A stretch of 64,000 nucleotides of DNA. Source: Staphylococcus epidermidis (GTDB lineage Bacteria; Bacillota; Bacilli; Staphylococcales; Staphylococcaceae). The position numbers and the translations under genes are program-made. The stretch covers positions 1,674,001 to 1,738,000 of the forward strand of contig NZ_AP019721.1 in the NCBI RefSeq assembly GCF_006742205.1, read 5' to 3'. How positions within the stretch are numbered: the stretch's first letter is position 1; the number at the start of each line of letters is the position of its first letter. The notes under the pieces were generated by a model, which saw nothing but the letters and a program-made list of their open reading frames with translations, was not told the origin of the DNA and did not search any database. Below, piece by piece: positions 40,329 to 50,068 of the stretch.

Positions 40329-40357
40329 ATTTTAACTTTCTAAACAAAAGTTGTCAA
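40329..40357 (-). promoter_or_regulatory. Promoter of yceD-rpmF
   Basis: On the minus strand a perfect TTGACA (40352-40357), a 17-base spacer and TAAAAT (40329-40334), 30 bases before the yceD start. It is among the strongest-looking promoters in the window, fitting a ribosomal protein operon. Confidence 0.85.
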
Positions 40358-40424
40358 GATTTTTTCTTAACATACCTCGTTCTGTTACAATACTAATGAT
40401 GAATACTGAAAAGGAGAAATGCAA

Positions 40425-41558
40425 ATGAAAAGTGTTGGACTGATAACTGAATATAATCCTTTTCATAACGGGCACTTATTTCACGCTACATTGTCAAAAC
40501 AACGCTCTGAAACTAATGTAACTATTGCTATTATGAGTGGCAATTTTGTGATGCGTGGAGAACCAGCAATCTACCATAAATTTAAACGCACTGAAATGGC
40601 TTTATCCGCCGTAGATTTGGTCGTTGAGCTACCAATGATAGGTAGCCTATCTTCTAGTGATACCTTTGCGGAAATAGCTATTAAAACAGCTCAGTATCTC
40701 GATATAGATATTATATCTTTTGGCAGTGAAAGTGCATCCTTAAAAGATTTACAATATCTTGCAACACAAATGATTGACTATGAAAAACATCCAGATTTTA
40801 AAGAGAAATTAAAACAAGGTAAAAGCTATCCACGAATCTTAAGTGAGTTAACACATAACGACACACTTTTACAATCTCCAAACAATATTTTAGGAATAAG
40901 CTACCTTAAAGCAATGCAGCAATTTGCGCCTCACATGTCAGCATTGACTATTAAAAGAGAAGGTTCACTTCATCATCAAAAAGTAATTGATCACCATCAT
41001 TTTGCAAGTGGAACATCTATTAGGCGTTCGCTAATGAATGATAATGTAGACTGGAAAAATGTGGTCCCAAATCAAATACAATCTTTATATTGTAAACCTC
41101 ATACTACGGTTGAGGATACATTTCCTTTTATCAAACACCAATTAATTACACAACCAAAAGAGAGCCTTCATTCTATTTACACAATAAATGAGGGGTTTGA
41201 AAATCGCTTGCAAACAATGATTCATCGAAGCGATTCCTTTGAGTCTCTATTATCAAACCTTAAAACAAAACGTTATACGCAGACATATATTCAACGTGTA
41301 TTAATGAATGTGTTATTAAATATAACAAAAGATGATGTTAACAAGGAAATTAACGCTGTTAGAGTTTTAGGAATGAGTGAAAAAGGACGCTCATATTTAA
41401 AATATTTAAAAGCTAATTATCCAAATCGTCACTACATTACTAATGTAAATCAAAAGACTGCACACTATTTTAAAAATGAAATTAAAGCGACTCATGTATA
41501 TAATCTATTAAGTAATCAATCACAGACAGACTTTAACACACCCTTAGTACGCATTTAA
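40425..41558 (+). CDS. tmcAL: tRNA(Met) cytidine acetate ligase TmcAL (YlbM)
   Basis: A 377-residue enzyme that forms N4-acetylcytidine at the wobble position of elongator tRNA-Met from acetate and ATP. The nucleotidyl-transferase start GLITEYNPFHNGHLFH holds the HxGH motif, and the segment SGNFVMRGEPA follows. I start at ATG 40425, 8 bases after GGAG, since the ATG two codons earlier is too close to the ribosome site. It is divergent from yceD. A TGTTACAAT extended -10 lies just upstream. Confidence 0.95.
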   Translation: MKSVGLITEYNPFHNGHLFHATLSKQRSETNVTIAIMSGNFVMRGEPAIYHKFKRTEMALSAVDLVVELPMIGSLSSSDTFAEIAIKTAQYLDIDIISFGSESASLKDLQYLATQMIDYEKHPDFKEKLKQGKSYPRILSELTHNDTLLQSPNNILGISYLKAMQQFAPHMSALTIKREGSLHHQKVIDHHHFASGTSIRRSLMNDNVDWKNVVPNQIQSLYCKPHTTVEDTFPFIKHQLITQPKESLHSIYTINEGFENRLQTMIHRSDSFESLLSNLKTKRYTQTYIQRVLMNVLLNITKDDVNKEINAVRVLGMSEKGRSYLKYLKANYPNRHYITNVNQKTAHYFKNEIKATHVYNLLSNQSQTDFNTPLVRI

Positions 41559-41830
41559 ATGTTATAAAAGACCCGAAATCTTACAGCTCAATCATAGTGT
41601 TAGATACAAAACATAAATTGTAGTTTAATCCCATTGTAGTCAACGTTATTCTTTCACTGACCTGAACTTTTTTGTCATATTTCGTATAAAGAGTCACCTT
41701 TCTATCAACTTTATAATAAAAGACTCTGCTCTTATGGGTGTATCGCTTCATATTATCTATATCTTGCTGTAATCATTATGAACAAAAACTATAACATCTT
41801 TATTGTAATTTTGTTGTTCATTATGACTAA
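41559..41830. other. Long 3' region after tmcAL
   Basis: About 270 bases between the tmcAL stop and the nearest terminator. AGAGTC and GACTCT (about 41688-41725) could form a weak hairpin. There is no convincing reading frame. It may be a 3' untranslated region or a small RNA. Confidence 0.35.
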
Positions 41831-41877
41831 AATCCCTCAATAGAGTATCTTACAATTAGATACCCTATTGAGGGATT
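41831..41877. terminator. Bidirectional terminator between tmcAL and coaD
   Basis: A 20-bp stem with one mismatch (41831-41850 with 41858-41877, AATCCCTCAATAG core) and T6 on the plus strand. The minus strand has a TTTTAG tail. It closes both converging transcripts. Confidence 0.88.
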
Positions 41878-41961
41878 TTTTGACTGGATGATTAAGAGGT
41901 GGCAGCCTATTTCATATATAGAACTAAATGACTGTTATACACCTCTATATGTACAGTTGCC

Positions 41962-42991
<1,030 letters not shown>

Positions 42992-43057
42992 TGACTCACA
43001 CTTCCATTTCATTCATTTATTTAATATAATTTGAAGATAAAGGAGTTTGATTTATTT

Positions 43058-43447
43058 ATGAAACAATCATTTATTAAAATTGGTGAAGGTTTAACCGATT
43101 TATTCGAATTTACAACTCTTATAGAATATAATCATAAGCGAATCAATCGTATTGTGTATTTCCATACACCTCATTCTGAGAAACAATTATCGTCCGTTGC
43201 AATAATAATGAACCCTACTGCTGAAAAACATTTCCAGGCTATGTATATCATGACAAATGCCTTAAAATATCCCTATCCAGAGGGCAACAAAAAATTCAAT
43301 ATGATTAATTCAGCTGCAGAAAATTATGACATACCAGTTGTAGGTATCGACGTACAACCTCCTGATGTATATCCAGACTTAGAATTATATTTTAACTACC
43401 TTATCAGTGTTTTGCGTCTTCAAAGATGGATACCACCTTTGCAATAA
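43058..43447 (+). CDS. Conserved hypothetical protein, 129 residues
   Basis: I do not recognise this family with certainty. The protein begins MKQSFIKIGEGLTDLFEF, has mixed alpha/beta character without membrane segments or cysteine clusters, and ends LRLQRWIPPLQ. The start is ATG 43058; AAAGGAG lies 12 bases upstream, a longer gap than usual, and a TTG start at 43031 upstream of the site is unlikely. It is divergent from rsmD and convergent with ylbG. It appears to be a staphylococcal gene of this conserved neighbourhood. Confidence 0.75.
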   Translation: MKQSFIKIGEGLTDLFEFTTLIEYNHKRINRIVYFHTPHSEKQLSSVAIIMNPTAEKHFQAMYIMTNALKYPYPEGNKKFNMINSAAENYDIPVVGIDVQPPDVYPDLELYFNYLISVLRLQRWIPPLQ

Positions 43448-43456
43448 ATTGATACT

Positions 43457-43708
43457 CTATTGTATTTCATGTTTTTCTTTTTCATATGTTTTTTTCAAAT
43501 ATTTATATGGGGAACCTTGAATGTCGTGAACGTACTTGAGTTGCATAAGTTTATGAACAATATTGTCAGCATCTGCTTCATTTATATACATCACAACATA
43601 TTTTCGTTGACGGTTTGAGTGCACGATGTGTCCATATTTTCTAATTTGTCGCTCATGTTTCATATGTTTTAAATAAATAATTAAACTCGTTCTAGGAATT
43701 ATATTCAT
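43457..43708 (-). CDS. YlbG-family protein (DUF2129)
   Basis: An 83-residue small basic protein that matches YlbG of Bacillus by sequence pattern ([37 protein letters not shown] split by the HxxxKYGH core) and position near rsmD and coaD. Its function is unknown. It ends 9 bases from the convergent hypothetical gene, with no obvious terminator between them. Confidence 0.88.
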   Translation of the reverse strand: MNIIPRTSLIIYLKHMKHERQIRKYGHIVHSNRQRKYVVMYINEADADNIVHKLMQLKYVHDIQGSPYKYLKKTYEKEKHEIQ

Positions 43709-43870
43709 TTCTTACTCACTCCATTATTTATACATTTGTTATCATATCATGACTTTATAAGTAATGAAATGACTAAGGATTAACCTAAATGATAAAAGTT
43801 ATATTGAAACTCTATGACTTTAAACTTATCTATCTTAAAATGATAATGAGTAAAAGGAATCATAACCATC

Positions 43871-43895
43871 GTACCCAACAATAATGTTGGGGTAC
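43871..43895 (+). other. Hairpin in the leader of the glycerophosphodiesterase gene
   Basis: GTACCCAACA, 4 bases, TGTTGGGGTAC forms a 10-bp stem with one bulged G, 34 bases before the ATG and just upstream of the AGGAGGA ribosome site. There is no T run, so it is not a plain terminator. It could be an operator or an mRNA 5'-stabilising hairpin. Confidence 0.45.
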
Positions 43896-43928
43896 ACACA
43901 CTCTAACTATCACTAGGAGGATTCGATT

Positions 43929-44855
43929 ATGGCTCATTCAAAAAAATGGTTTATTAATGGTACGTTGGCAACAGCCGGTATTATAAGCAGTCTATTTTAC
44001 TTTTTAAAAAATAAAAATAAATCACCGCAACAATTAAAATCTATTCCACCTTTCTTCTCAGGACAAGCACCTTACATATTTGCACATAGAGGTGGCATGG
44101 CAATGCGACCAGAGCAAACACAGTTGGCATTTGATAATGCTGTTGAATATGGATTGGATGGCTTTGAAACAGATGTACGACTAACTAAAGATGAACAACT
44201 CATTGTTTTTCACGATGCACTTGTCGACCGTACAACTAATGGTTCAGGTAAAGTGAGTGAACATACTCTAGCTGAACTAAAACGATTAGATGCGGGATAT
44301 CATTTTACTGACATCAATAATCAAACACCTTATCGCGGGCACGATAAAGCTAAGATTTTATCATTCGAGGAACTGCTTGAATTGTACCCTAATATGTATA
44401 TCAATGTGGATTTAAAAGATGCGCCAGACACATATGAAGGTCGTATCGCACCAAAAGTGATTTACGATAATATCATCAAACATGGGGCGCAACATCGAGT
44501 GCTCGTTACAAGCTTCCATAAAAAACAAATTCAACGTTTCACTGAGTATAACCAAGCTGACATTGCTATCGGTGCTAGTGAAGGCGAAGTTGCTGAAGGT
44601 TTTATTAAATTTAACGGCATGTTAGGTCACACATTTAAACCACAAGCAGACACATTCCAAATGCCAGTTGCATATAAAGGAATTTCATTAACTTCTAAGC
44701 GTTTCATTCAATGGCTTAACTTAAATAATATTGTACCCGGTTACTATGGTGTGAATAGTATAGATTTAATGACAGATTTATATCATAAAGGTGTTCATAC
44801 TTTAGTTACAGATCGCCCAGATTTAGGTCAACAATTTAAAGAAACTTTAAAATAA
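43929..44855 (+). CDS. Glycerophosphodiester phosphodiesterase (GDPD family), membrane-anchored
   Basis: A 308-residue GDPD that hydrolyses glycerophosphodiesters to glycerol-3-phosphate and an alcohol. The N-terminus has one hydrophobic segment (ATAGIISSLFYFL, about 15-27) without a lipobox, so it is probably a membrane-anchored or secreted enzyme. Catalytic motifs are FAHRGG near residue 54, the metal pair FETDVRLTKDE, and VFHDALVDRTTNG. It has an ideal AGGAGGA ribosome site and a separate terminator. S. aureus carries an orthologue at this place, distinct from GlpQ. Confidence 0.9.
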   Translation: MAHSKKWFINGTLATAGIISSLFYFLKNKNKSPQQLKSIPPFFSGQAPYIFAHRGGMAMRPEQTQLAFDNAVEYGLDGFETDVRLTKDEQLIVFHDALVDRTTNGSGKVSEHTLAELKRLDAGYHFTDINNQTPYRGHDKAKILSFEELLELYPNMYINVDLKDAPDTYEGRIAPKVIYDNIIKHGAQHRVLVTSFHKKQIQRFTEYNQADIAIGASEGEVAEGFIKFNGMLGHTFKPQADTFQMPVAYKGISLTSKRFIQWLNLNNIVPGYYGVNSIDLMTDLYHKGVHTLVTDRPDLGQQFKETLK

Positions 44856-44902
44856 ATTGAAATATAAGTTTCGTAATGATTACTTATGATTAATTTAACT
44901 AA

Positions 44903-44937
44903 AAATACCTAGGACATCCAACTTGTCCTAGGTATTT
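44903..44937 (+). terminator. Terminator after the GDPD gene
   Basis: AAATACCTAGGACA (44903-44916) and TGTCCTAGGTATTT (44924-44937), a perfect 14-bp stem with a 7-base loop, 47 bases after the stop. The T run is short. Confidence 0.75.
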
Positions 44938-45191
44938 AACGTATTATCCGCGCGTTTCTGAAGTGAAAGTACATTCATTTTTAGTCTTATAACATTAATT
45001 TATCTTTGACTAAATAATGCGATATTTACGATATCATTATTTAACTTTGTATATAGTTTGCACGGTATAAATATATTTTTATAAATAATCATCGTTAAAG
45101 ATAGAAATGACTTTGATAGAGTGCGAATCTAACATTTTGTTTTATAGAATGTATATACAGTAGACTTACCCTTTCAAAAAATATAATGGAT
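44938..45191. other. Gene-free region between two terminators
   Basis: About 250 AT-rich bases between convergent terminators of the GDPD and ricF genes. I see no reading frame or repeat. Confidence 0.35.
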
Positions 45192-45235
45192 AAAAAGAGG
45201 TGTGAAATAGTTTATTAATCCATTTCACTTCTCTT
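45192..45235 (-). terminator. Terminator downstream of ricF (ylbF)
   Basis: AAGAGGTGTGAAAT (45195-45208) and ATTTCACTTCTCTT (45222-45235), a 14-bp stem with two mismatched/wobble positions, followed on the minus strand by TTTTTATCC. It lies 135 bases after the gene. Confidence 0.7.
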
Positions 45236-45369
45236 CTAAATGATACCAACCGCTTCCTTCAAAGTAACAAATTCTTGATTACATAGATTTACCTTCTGTA
45301 TAACATTAATTAAACAAACATAAGTCTTTGTTATTACTGATTAATTAATGCTTTGATCATGTCTTTTAA

Positions 45370-45804
45370 TTACAATGAACAGTTACATGTGCCACCAGAT
45401 GCACATCCATCATGTCCAGTTTGGAAGAAAGGATTACCTGTTTCAATTTTTACATGCTCAGAAACAGCTAATGCTATTTTGGACATCACTTCGTCAATTA
45501 AATTTTGTAATGCCACTTCCTTTGCTTTATACTCCATTACTACTGGAAGCATTTCATAAGCACGTTTTCGTTTTCGAGTTTCTAACATAATATCTTTGTA
45601 ATCGGGATGATATTTTCCAAATCTCATCACATCATCATACTTATCTTTCACTTTTAGAAAAGCTTGATAAAGTAGACTTGCCTCATCATCAGCATCTAAT
45701 TGCATTTTAGCTCGTCGGTATGAGACATAAATATCAGATTGTACAATCATATCCGAGATATCCTCAATATCATCTAAAATGTCTAATGTTTCTTCAGTAA
45801 TCAC
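45370..45804 (-). CDS. ricF: YlbF/RicF, Ric (Y) complex subunit with C-terminal cysteines
   Basis: A 144-residue helical protein of the YlbF/YmcA family. In Bacillus RicF joins RicA and RicT in a complex that directs RNase Y mRNA processing and binds [4Fe-4S] clusters. The C-terminus DGCASGGTCNCSL holds three cysteines suitable as cluster ligands. The start is GTG 45804, with AAAGGA 9 bases upstream. It is 20 bases after the CAP-domain gene. Confidence 0.88.
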   Translation of the reverse strand: MITEETLDILDDIEDISDMIVQSDIYVSYRRAKMQLDADDEASLLYQAFLKVKDKYDDVMRFGKYHPDYKDIMLETRKRKRAYEMLPVVMEYKAKEVALQNLIDEVMSKIALAVSEHVKIETGNPFFQTGHDGCASGGTCNCSL

Positions 45805-45824
45805 AGAATCATCCTTTATTTATT

Positions 45825-46877
45825 TTACTTTTCTACAAATATTAATGAATAATAATCACTCATCACTTCTCCACCCATTTCATCATATTTATTACTTAAC
45901 AAGCGTGAGCGATGAATATCAGAATTAATCCAACTATGAATAAGTGTAGGTACATCGTCAAAATCATAACCTACATTTTGACTTGCTGACTTATAACTTA
46001 CATGGCGTTCATCCAGTTGTTGTGTTAAAGCATTCTCAGTAAACTCCACACTGTTTGATCCTTTATCCGTTGCTTCATACAGATTGATAGCAGCAATACG
46101 AGCAATATCGTTGTTAACTTTAAGTGATTTTAAATTTTTCATTTCTCTCATTTTATTCGTTACTTCATAGAGTGTAATCAATTGATTAGGGTTTTGTTCA
46201 TGTGGAATTTTATCGTCGGAACTTTCACTAATTTGTCTCTCATCTTCTGCTCTATTTAACTTATATGGTTGTAGTGTTGCCAATGTATTTGCATCTAAAA
46301 ATCTCACTGCCAAAATTTTATTAGTTTGTTGATCAGAATATATTTGAGCATAAACATCTCCATATTTAATTAACGTCTGTGTCTTTAAGTCTTCATCAGA
46401 CATTTCAAATTTATAAGTTTTACCTTTCGTTTTGACAGTTGGTTCTGGATTAATACTAGTATCTTCAAAAATATGAGATGAACTTTCACCTATTTTAAGT
46501 GGGCTCACTTTCACACCTTTACCTGTGGCATAAACTGATGTGATTGTTCCTTTATTAGTACTTACAATATAATATTCATCTTTCTGTTTAAAGACATAAT
46601 TTTTTAACCCATTTTTATATGGATAAGACCGATCAGCTTGTCCATAATGATGCGTTAGTGTTTTAATATCTTTTCCAATCCAAGTCCCTATCCCTTCTTT
46701 AGGTTTAGGGTTCTCAGCATCCTTATTCACCTGTTTAAATTGCTCTGTCTTAGTCGTTTTGCTATTTTTATTTGGATTCTCTAGAACATCAAACTTTAAA
46801 CGTGGTGAGTAAAAGAGATAAATTAAAAATGTCACTAATAATATAACACCAATAACTTTAATTATTAACTTCTTCAT
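45825..46877 (-). CDS. CAP-domain (SCP-like) protein with CAP-associated N-terminal domain
   Basis: A 350-residue extracytoplasmic protein (YlbC-like). A hydrophobic N-terminal segment (IIKVIGVILLVTFLIYLF, about 4-21) acts as a signal anchor. A CAP-associated domain follows (GTWIGKDIKTLTHHYGQADR), then a C-terminal CAP fold with NKMREMKNLKSLKVNNDIARIA, SQNVGYDF and the HSWINSDIHRSRLLSNKYDEMGG-type core. The function in bacteria is unknown; CAP domains bind lipids or act on peptides. It precedes ricF on the same strand. Confidence 0.88.
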   Translation of the reverse strand: MKKLIIKVIGVILLVTFLIYLFYSPRLKFDVLENPNKNSKTTKTEQFKQVNKDAENPKPKEGIGTWIGKDIKTLTHHYGQADRSYPYKNGLKNYVFKQKDEYYIVSTNKGTITSVYATGKGVKVSPLKIGESSSHIFEDTSINPEPTVKTKGKTYKFEMSDEDLKTQTLIKYGDVYAQIYSDQQTNKILAVRFLDANTLATLQPYKLNRAEDERQISESSDDKIPHEQNPNQLITLYEVTNKMREMKNLKSLKVNNDIARIAAINLYEATDKGSNSVEFTENALTQQLDERHVSYKSASQNVGYDFDDVPTLIHSWINSDIHRSRLLSNKYDEMGGEVMSDYYSLIFVEK

Positions 46878-47269
46878 CTTTCACCCACCTCTTAATAATT
46901 ATATATATTGTACAAAAATGTACTAACCTTTTTCAACATAAGTGAAACGTGTAAACATTTCCCATCATTATTCTTATAAAACAAATTTTAAATACTTTTG
47001 TATTCGTTATTTATACGAAAGTGAACATGAATGAATTTTTAAACATATTAAAATCTAAATATTAAATAGATATATATCGAGTCAGTAAAAAATGACTTTA
47101 GTATGATTACAGATCTCGCTTAGATTTATTTAAAATATTTATATAGGATTTGAATCATATTTGATACGTTTGTAACTGTAGAAATAGTAGATAATGATTA
47201 GGAATAAAAAGTATGTTTATTGTATAGTTTATGACAACATGACAACTGAGTTATCTACGTTCAGTACAT
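46878..47269. other. Gene-free region between the CAP gene and ctaM
   Basis: About 390 very AT-rich bases. Near the left end GTACAAAAATGTAC (46910-46923) is a small inverted repeat just upstream of a TATAAT-like sequence for the CAP gene. Nothing else is evident. Confidence 0.35.
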
Positions 47270-47302
47270 AAAAATACCTGAGACAACCATTTGTGTCTCA
47301 GG
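47270..47302 (-). terminator. Terminator after ctaM
   Basis: CCTGAGACA (47277-47285) and TGTCTCAGG (47294-47302), a perfect 9-bp stem, followed on the minus strand by ATTTTTAT. The stem sequence is shared with the ftsZ terminator. Confidence 0.9.
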
Positions 47303-47318
47303 CTCTTATAAAGAAAAT

Positions 47319-47780
47319 TTATAGACCTAATGTAGCTTTAAGCAATGATGTTGTTTCTCCACCTGGATACAATACATATAACAATACATAAACTGCAACA
47401 CCAGTAATTGCGGTAAAGAACCAAATTATTGAAGCCCAAGGCCCAATTTTTCTGTGAATATGAAGTTTATCTTTGAAGGCTAAAATGATTTGAATTAAGC
47501 CTAAAACGCCACCAACTGTTGCAAGAATGATATGGAAAACTAAGAAAATAGTGTAATAAACTTTAATAGAACTTGGTCCACCGAAAGCTGTATTACCGAT
47601 AAAAATAGTTCTTGCTGCATAAATAATAAAGAATGTTAAAGCGAAAAAGGCAGCCCATAGCATAATGTTTTTATGCTTATGAACTTGACGTTTCCAAATC
47701 AATGCCCAACCAATAGCGACTAAAATCGCACTAATAACAATACACGATGTACTTATCGTTGGTAAAATGGGTACGTTCAT
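47319..47780 (-). CDS. ctaM: CtaM (DUF420), assembly factor for the aa3-type terminal oxidase
   Basis: A 153-residue membrane protein with four to five hydrophobic segments, of the DUF420 family. In S. aureus CtaM is needed for activity of the QoxABCD haem A oxidase. Conserved histidines are in KRQVHKHKNIML, VFHIILATVG and LHIHRKIGPW. I start at ATG 47780 (MNVPILPT), 8 bases after AAGGA, because the earlier ATG overlaps the ribosome site. It is 25 bases after ctaB. Confidence 0.92.
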   Translation of the reverse strand: MNVPILPTISTSCIVISAILVAIGWALIWKRQVHKHKNIMLWAAFFALTFFIIYAARTIFIGNTAFGGPSSIKVYYTIFLVFHIILATVGGVLGLIQIILAFKDKLHIHRKIGPWASIIWFFTAITGVAVYVLLYVLYPGGETTSLLKATLGL

Positions 47781-47805
47781 AAGTTTCATCCTTACTTAAG
47801 TTAAT

Positions 47806-48717
47806 TTATATCATCTTGATTAATGAAACAACTACAACGAGTGCAAAGAATACTACTAAGTAGTTCAATGAATAAACGAACATTTGCGTTGCCCATTTAG
47901 TTTGATTAGATTCTTTTCTGAACGTTGTAAAACCTAAAGCTAACCATCCTAAATTAAGTAGTGTAGCAATAACAACAAAAGTTACGCCTAAATTAGATAA
48001 TAAGAATGGCAATGGTAATAATAACACTAACCAAATAAACATGCTTACTCTTGTCCGTTTGAAACCTTTCACTGATGGTAACATAGGAATATTTGCAAGC
48101 GCATACTCATCACTACGTTTAATTGCTAGAGCGTAGAAATGGATAGGTTGCCAACAAAAGACAACTAAAAAGAGTGCTACTGCTGCTAAACTTAATGATC
48201 CATCGATAGCTACCCAACCAATTAATGGTGGTACAGCTCCAGGAAAACTTCCAACAACAGTATTCCAAGTTGTATGGCGCTTAGACCAAATTGAATAGTA
48301 AGATACATATCCAACAATACCAATTAATCCTAAAACACCAGAAGGTATATTTAATAAGAATAAACATGCTTCACCTATTAACATCATCCCAAAACTTAAC
48401 ATTAATAAGTTTCTATCAGATATTCTATCATTTACTGTTGGTCTACTTTGCTTACTAGGCATAATGCGATCAATATCTTGATCATAATAATTATTTAAAG
48501 CACAAGCGCCCCCCATAATAAGCGTAGAGCCAACTAGCATCAATAGTATTTGTGGAATGGAAGATAGGAAGGAATGGTTTGTCATTACTATTGCAAGCCA
48601 TGCGCCTGCAAAAGCAGGTATTAAATTACCTTGAACAAGGCCCATTTTAATAATTTGTTGTAATTCTTTGAAGGATACACGGCCCGTAGTATGTGACAAA
48701 GTTTGATCTTTGTTCAT
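47806..48717 (-). CDS. ctaB: Protohaem IX farnesyltransferase CtaB (haem O synthase)
   Basis: A 303-residue polytopic UbiA-family prenyltransferase that converts haem B to haem O. The prenyl-diphosphate/Mg motif is in [16 protein letters not shown], with a second aspartate region ([15 protein letters not shown]). About eight or nine hydrophobic segments are present. I start at ATG 48717, with AAGGAGGGG 4-5 bases upstream. It is transcribed with ctaM and divergently from ctaA. Confidence 0.97.
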   Translation of the reverse strand: MNKDQTLSHTTGRVSFKELQQIIKMGLVQGNLIPAFAGAWLAIVMTNHSFLSSIPQILLMLVGSTLIMGGACALNNYYDQDIDRIMPSKQSRPTVNDRISDRNLLMLSFGMMLIGEACLFLLNIPSGVLGLIGIVGYVSYYSIWSKRHTTWNTVVGSFPGAVPPLIGWVAIDGSLSLAAVALFLVVFCWQPIHFYALAIKRSDEYALANIPMLPSVKGFKRTRVSMFIWLVLLLPLPFLLSNLGVTFVVIATLLNLGWLALGFTTFRKESNQTKWATQMFVYSLNYLVVFFALVVVVSLIKMI

Positions 48718-49017
48718 AATTCCCCTCCTTAAATTTCTCATATAATATAATGATATAGTAAATCACACAAAAAGACTAGGTTTTATAAAATTAAATTGTG
48801 ACACTTTTACGACATTAGAAATCGTCAATTTTGTGACACACTTAAAAATGTTATTCTTGATATAATAAGTTAAAAGTAAAAATATGTACATTAATTTAAA
48901 GTCATTTTTTCAAGTGTCGTATTTAATGAAGTATCAATTAACGAGTCTTTCAATGACTTTATTCAATTATGTAATATTATAATTTAATACTTTAAATTAA
49001 TGATGGGGTGTTTATCA
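48718..49017. promoter_or_regulatory. Divergent ctaB/ctaA control region
   Basis: A 300-base AT-rich region holding promoters for both directions. ATGTCGTAAAAGTGTCACAATTT and ATTTTGTGACACAC-type sequences near 48797-48842 include two copies of GTGACAC (TTGTGACAC on both halves), separated by about 35 bases. Such TGTGA-containing sequences resemble SrrA/Rex-type respiratory regulator sites, but the assignment is tentative. Confidence 0.35.
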
Positions 49018-49926
49018 TTGTTTAGAAAGCAAAACCTTAAATGGTTAGGTGTTTTAGCTACGATTATTATGACCTTTGTACAATTAGGTGGCGCCCTCGT
49101 AACTAAAACGGGATCAGAAGATGGTTGTGGCTCGTCTTGGCCTTTATGTAATGGCGCTTTACTTCCAGAAAATTTACCAATACAAACAATTATAGAACTG
49201 AGTCATCGCGCAGTATCAGCCATTTCACTTATAGTTGTATTATGGCTTGTAATTACAGCTTGGAAAAACATTGGATATATTAAAGAAATCAAACCACTCT
49301 CTATTATTAGTGTTGGTTTTTTATTAGTTCAAGCACTTGTAGGTGCTGCTGCTGTGATATGGCAACAAAATCCTTATGTATTAGCGCTACATTTTGGTAT
49401 TTCACTTATCAGTTTCTCTTCTGTTTTCTTAATGACATTAATTATTTTCTCAATTGACAAAAAATATGAAGCTGACATTTTATTTATTCACAAACCTTTA
49501 CGTATCTTAACTTGGTTAATGGCTATCATCGTATACTTAACTATTTATACAGGTGCTTTAGTTAGACATACTAAATCAAGTCTTGCTTATGGTGCTTGGC
49601 CTATTCCATTTGATGATATCGTTCCTCATAATGCGCATGATTGGGTACAATTTTCGCACAGAGGTATGGCGCTCATCACTTTTATCTGGATTATGATTAC
49701 ATTTATACACGCTATTAAGAATTATTCAGATAATCGAACTGTACGTTATGGTTATACTGCATCATTTATACTTGTTATCCTTCAAGTTATTACAGGTGCT
49801 TTATCAGTCATAACTAATGTCAATTTAATTATTGCGTTATTCCATGCTTTGTTTATCACTTACTTATTCGGAATGATTGCTTATTTTATTTTACTAATGT
49901 TAAGAACGACGAGAAGTCAAAAATAA
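49018..49926 (+). CDS. ctaA: Haem A synthase CtaA
   Basis: A 302-residue polytopic enzyme that oxidises haem O to haem A. Eight hydrophobic segments are visible. Conserved histidines are in [23 protein letters not shown] and LFHALF, and a cysteine pair occurs in the first loop ([13 protein letters not shown]). The start is TTG 49018 with GGGGTG 7 bases upstream; an ATG at 49000 lies before that site. It is divergent from ctaB. Confidence 0.96.
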   Translation: MFRKQNLKWLGVLATIIMTFVQLGGALVTKTGSEDGCGSSWPLCNGALLPENLPIQTIIELSHRAVSAISLIVVLWLVITAWKNIGYIKEIKPLSIISVGFLLVQALVGAAAVIWQQNPYVLALHFGISLISFSSVFLMTLIIFSIDKKYEADILFIHKPLRILTWLMAIIVYLTIYTGALVRHTKSSLAYGAWPIPFDDIVPHNAHDWVQFSHRGMALITFIWIMITFIHAIKNYSDNRTVRYGYTASFILVILQVITGALSVITNVNLIIALFHALFITYLFGMIAYFILLMLRTTRSQK

Positions 49927-49959
49927 TTTATTTTTCTATAAATTTATAACAATTAAAAA

Positions 49960-50008
49960 GAAACACGCCACTCAAAATACCATAACGGTAAGATAAGTGG
50001 CGTGTTTC
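49960..50008 (+). terminator. Terminator after ctaA
   Basis: GAAACACGCCACT (49960-49972) and AGTGGCGTGTTTC (49996-50008), a perfect 13-bp stem with a 23-base loop. The following AATATATTT is a weak T run. Confidence 0.75.
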
Positions 50009-50022
50009 AATATATTTAAGTA

Positions 50023-50061
50023 TAAATAGACCATCTAAATATCATATCAATCTAGATGGTC
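50023..50061 (-). terminator. Terminator after pyc
   Basis: GACCATCTA (50029-50037) and TAGATGGTC (50053-50061), a perfect 9-bp stem, 8 bases after the pyc stop, followed on the minus strand by TATTTATAC. Confidence 0.75.
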
Positions 50062-50068
50062 ATTTTAA

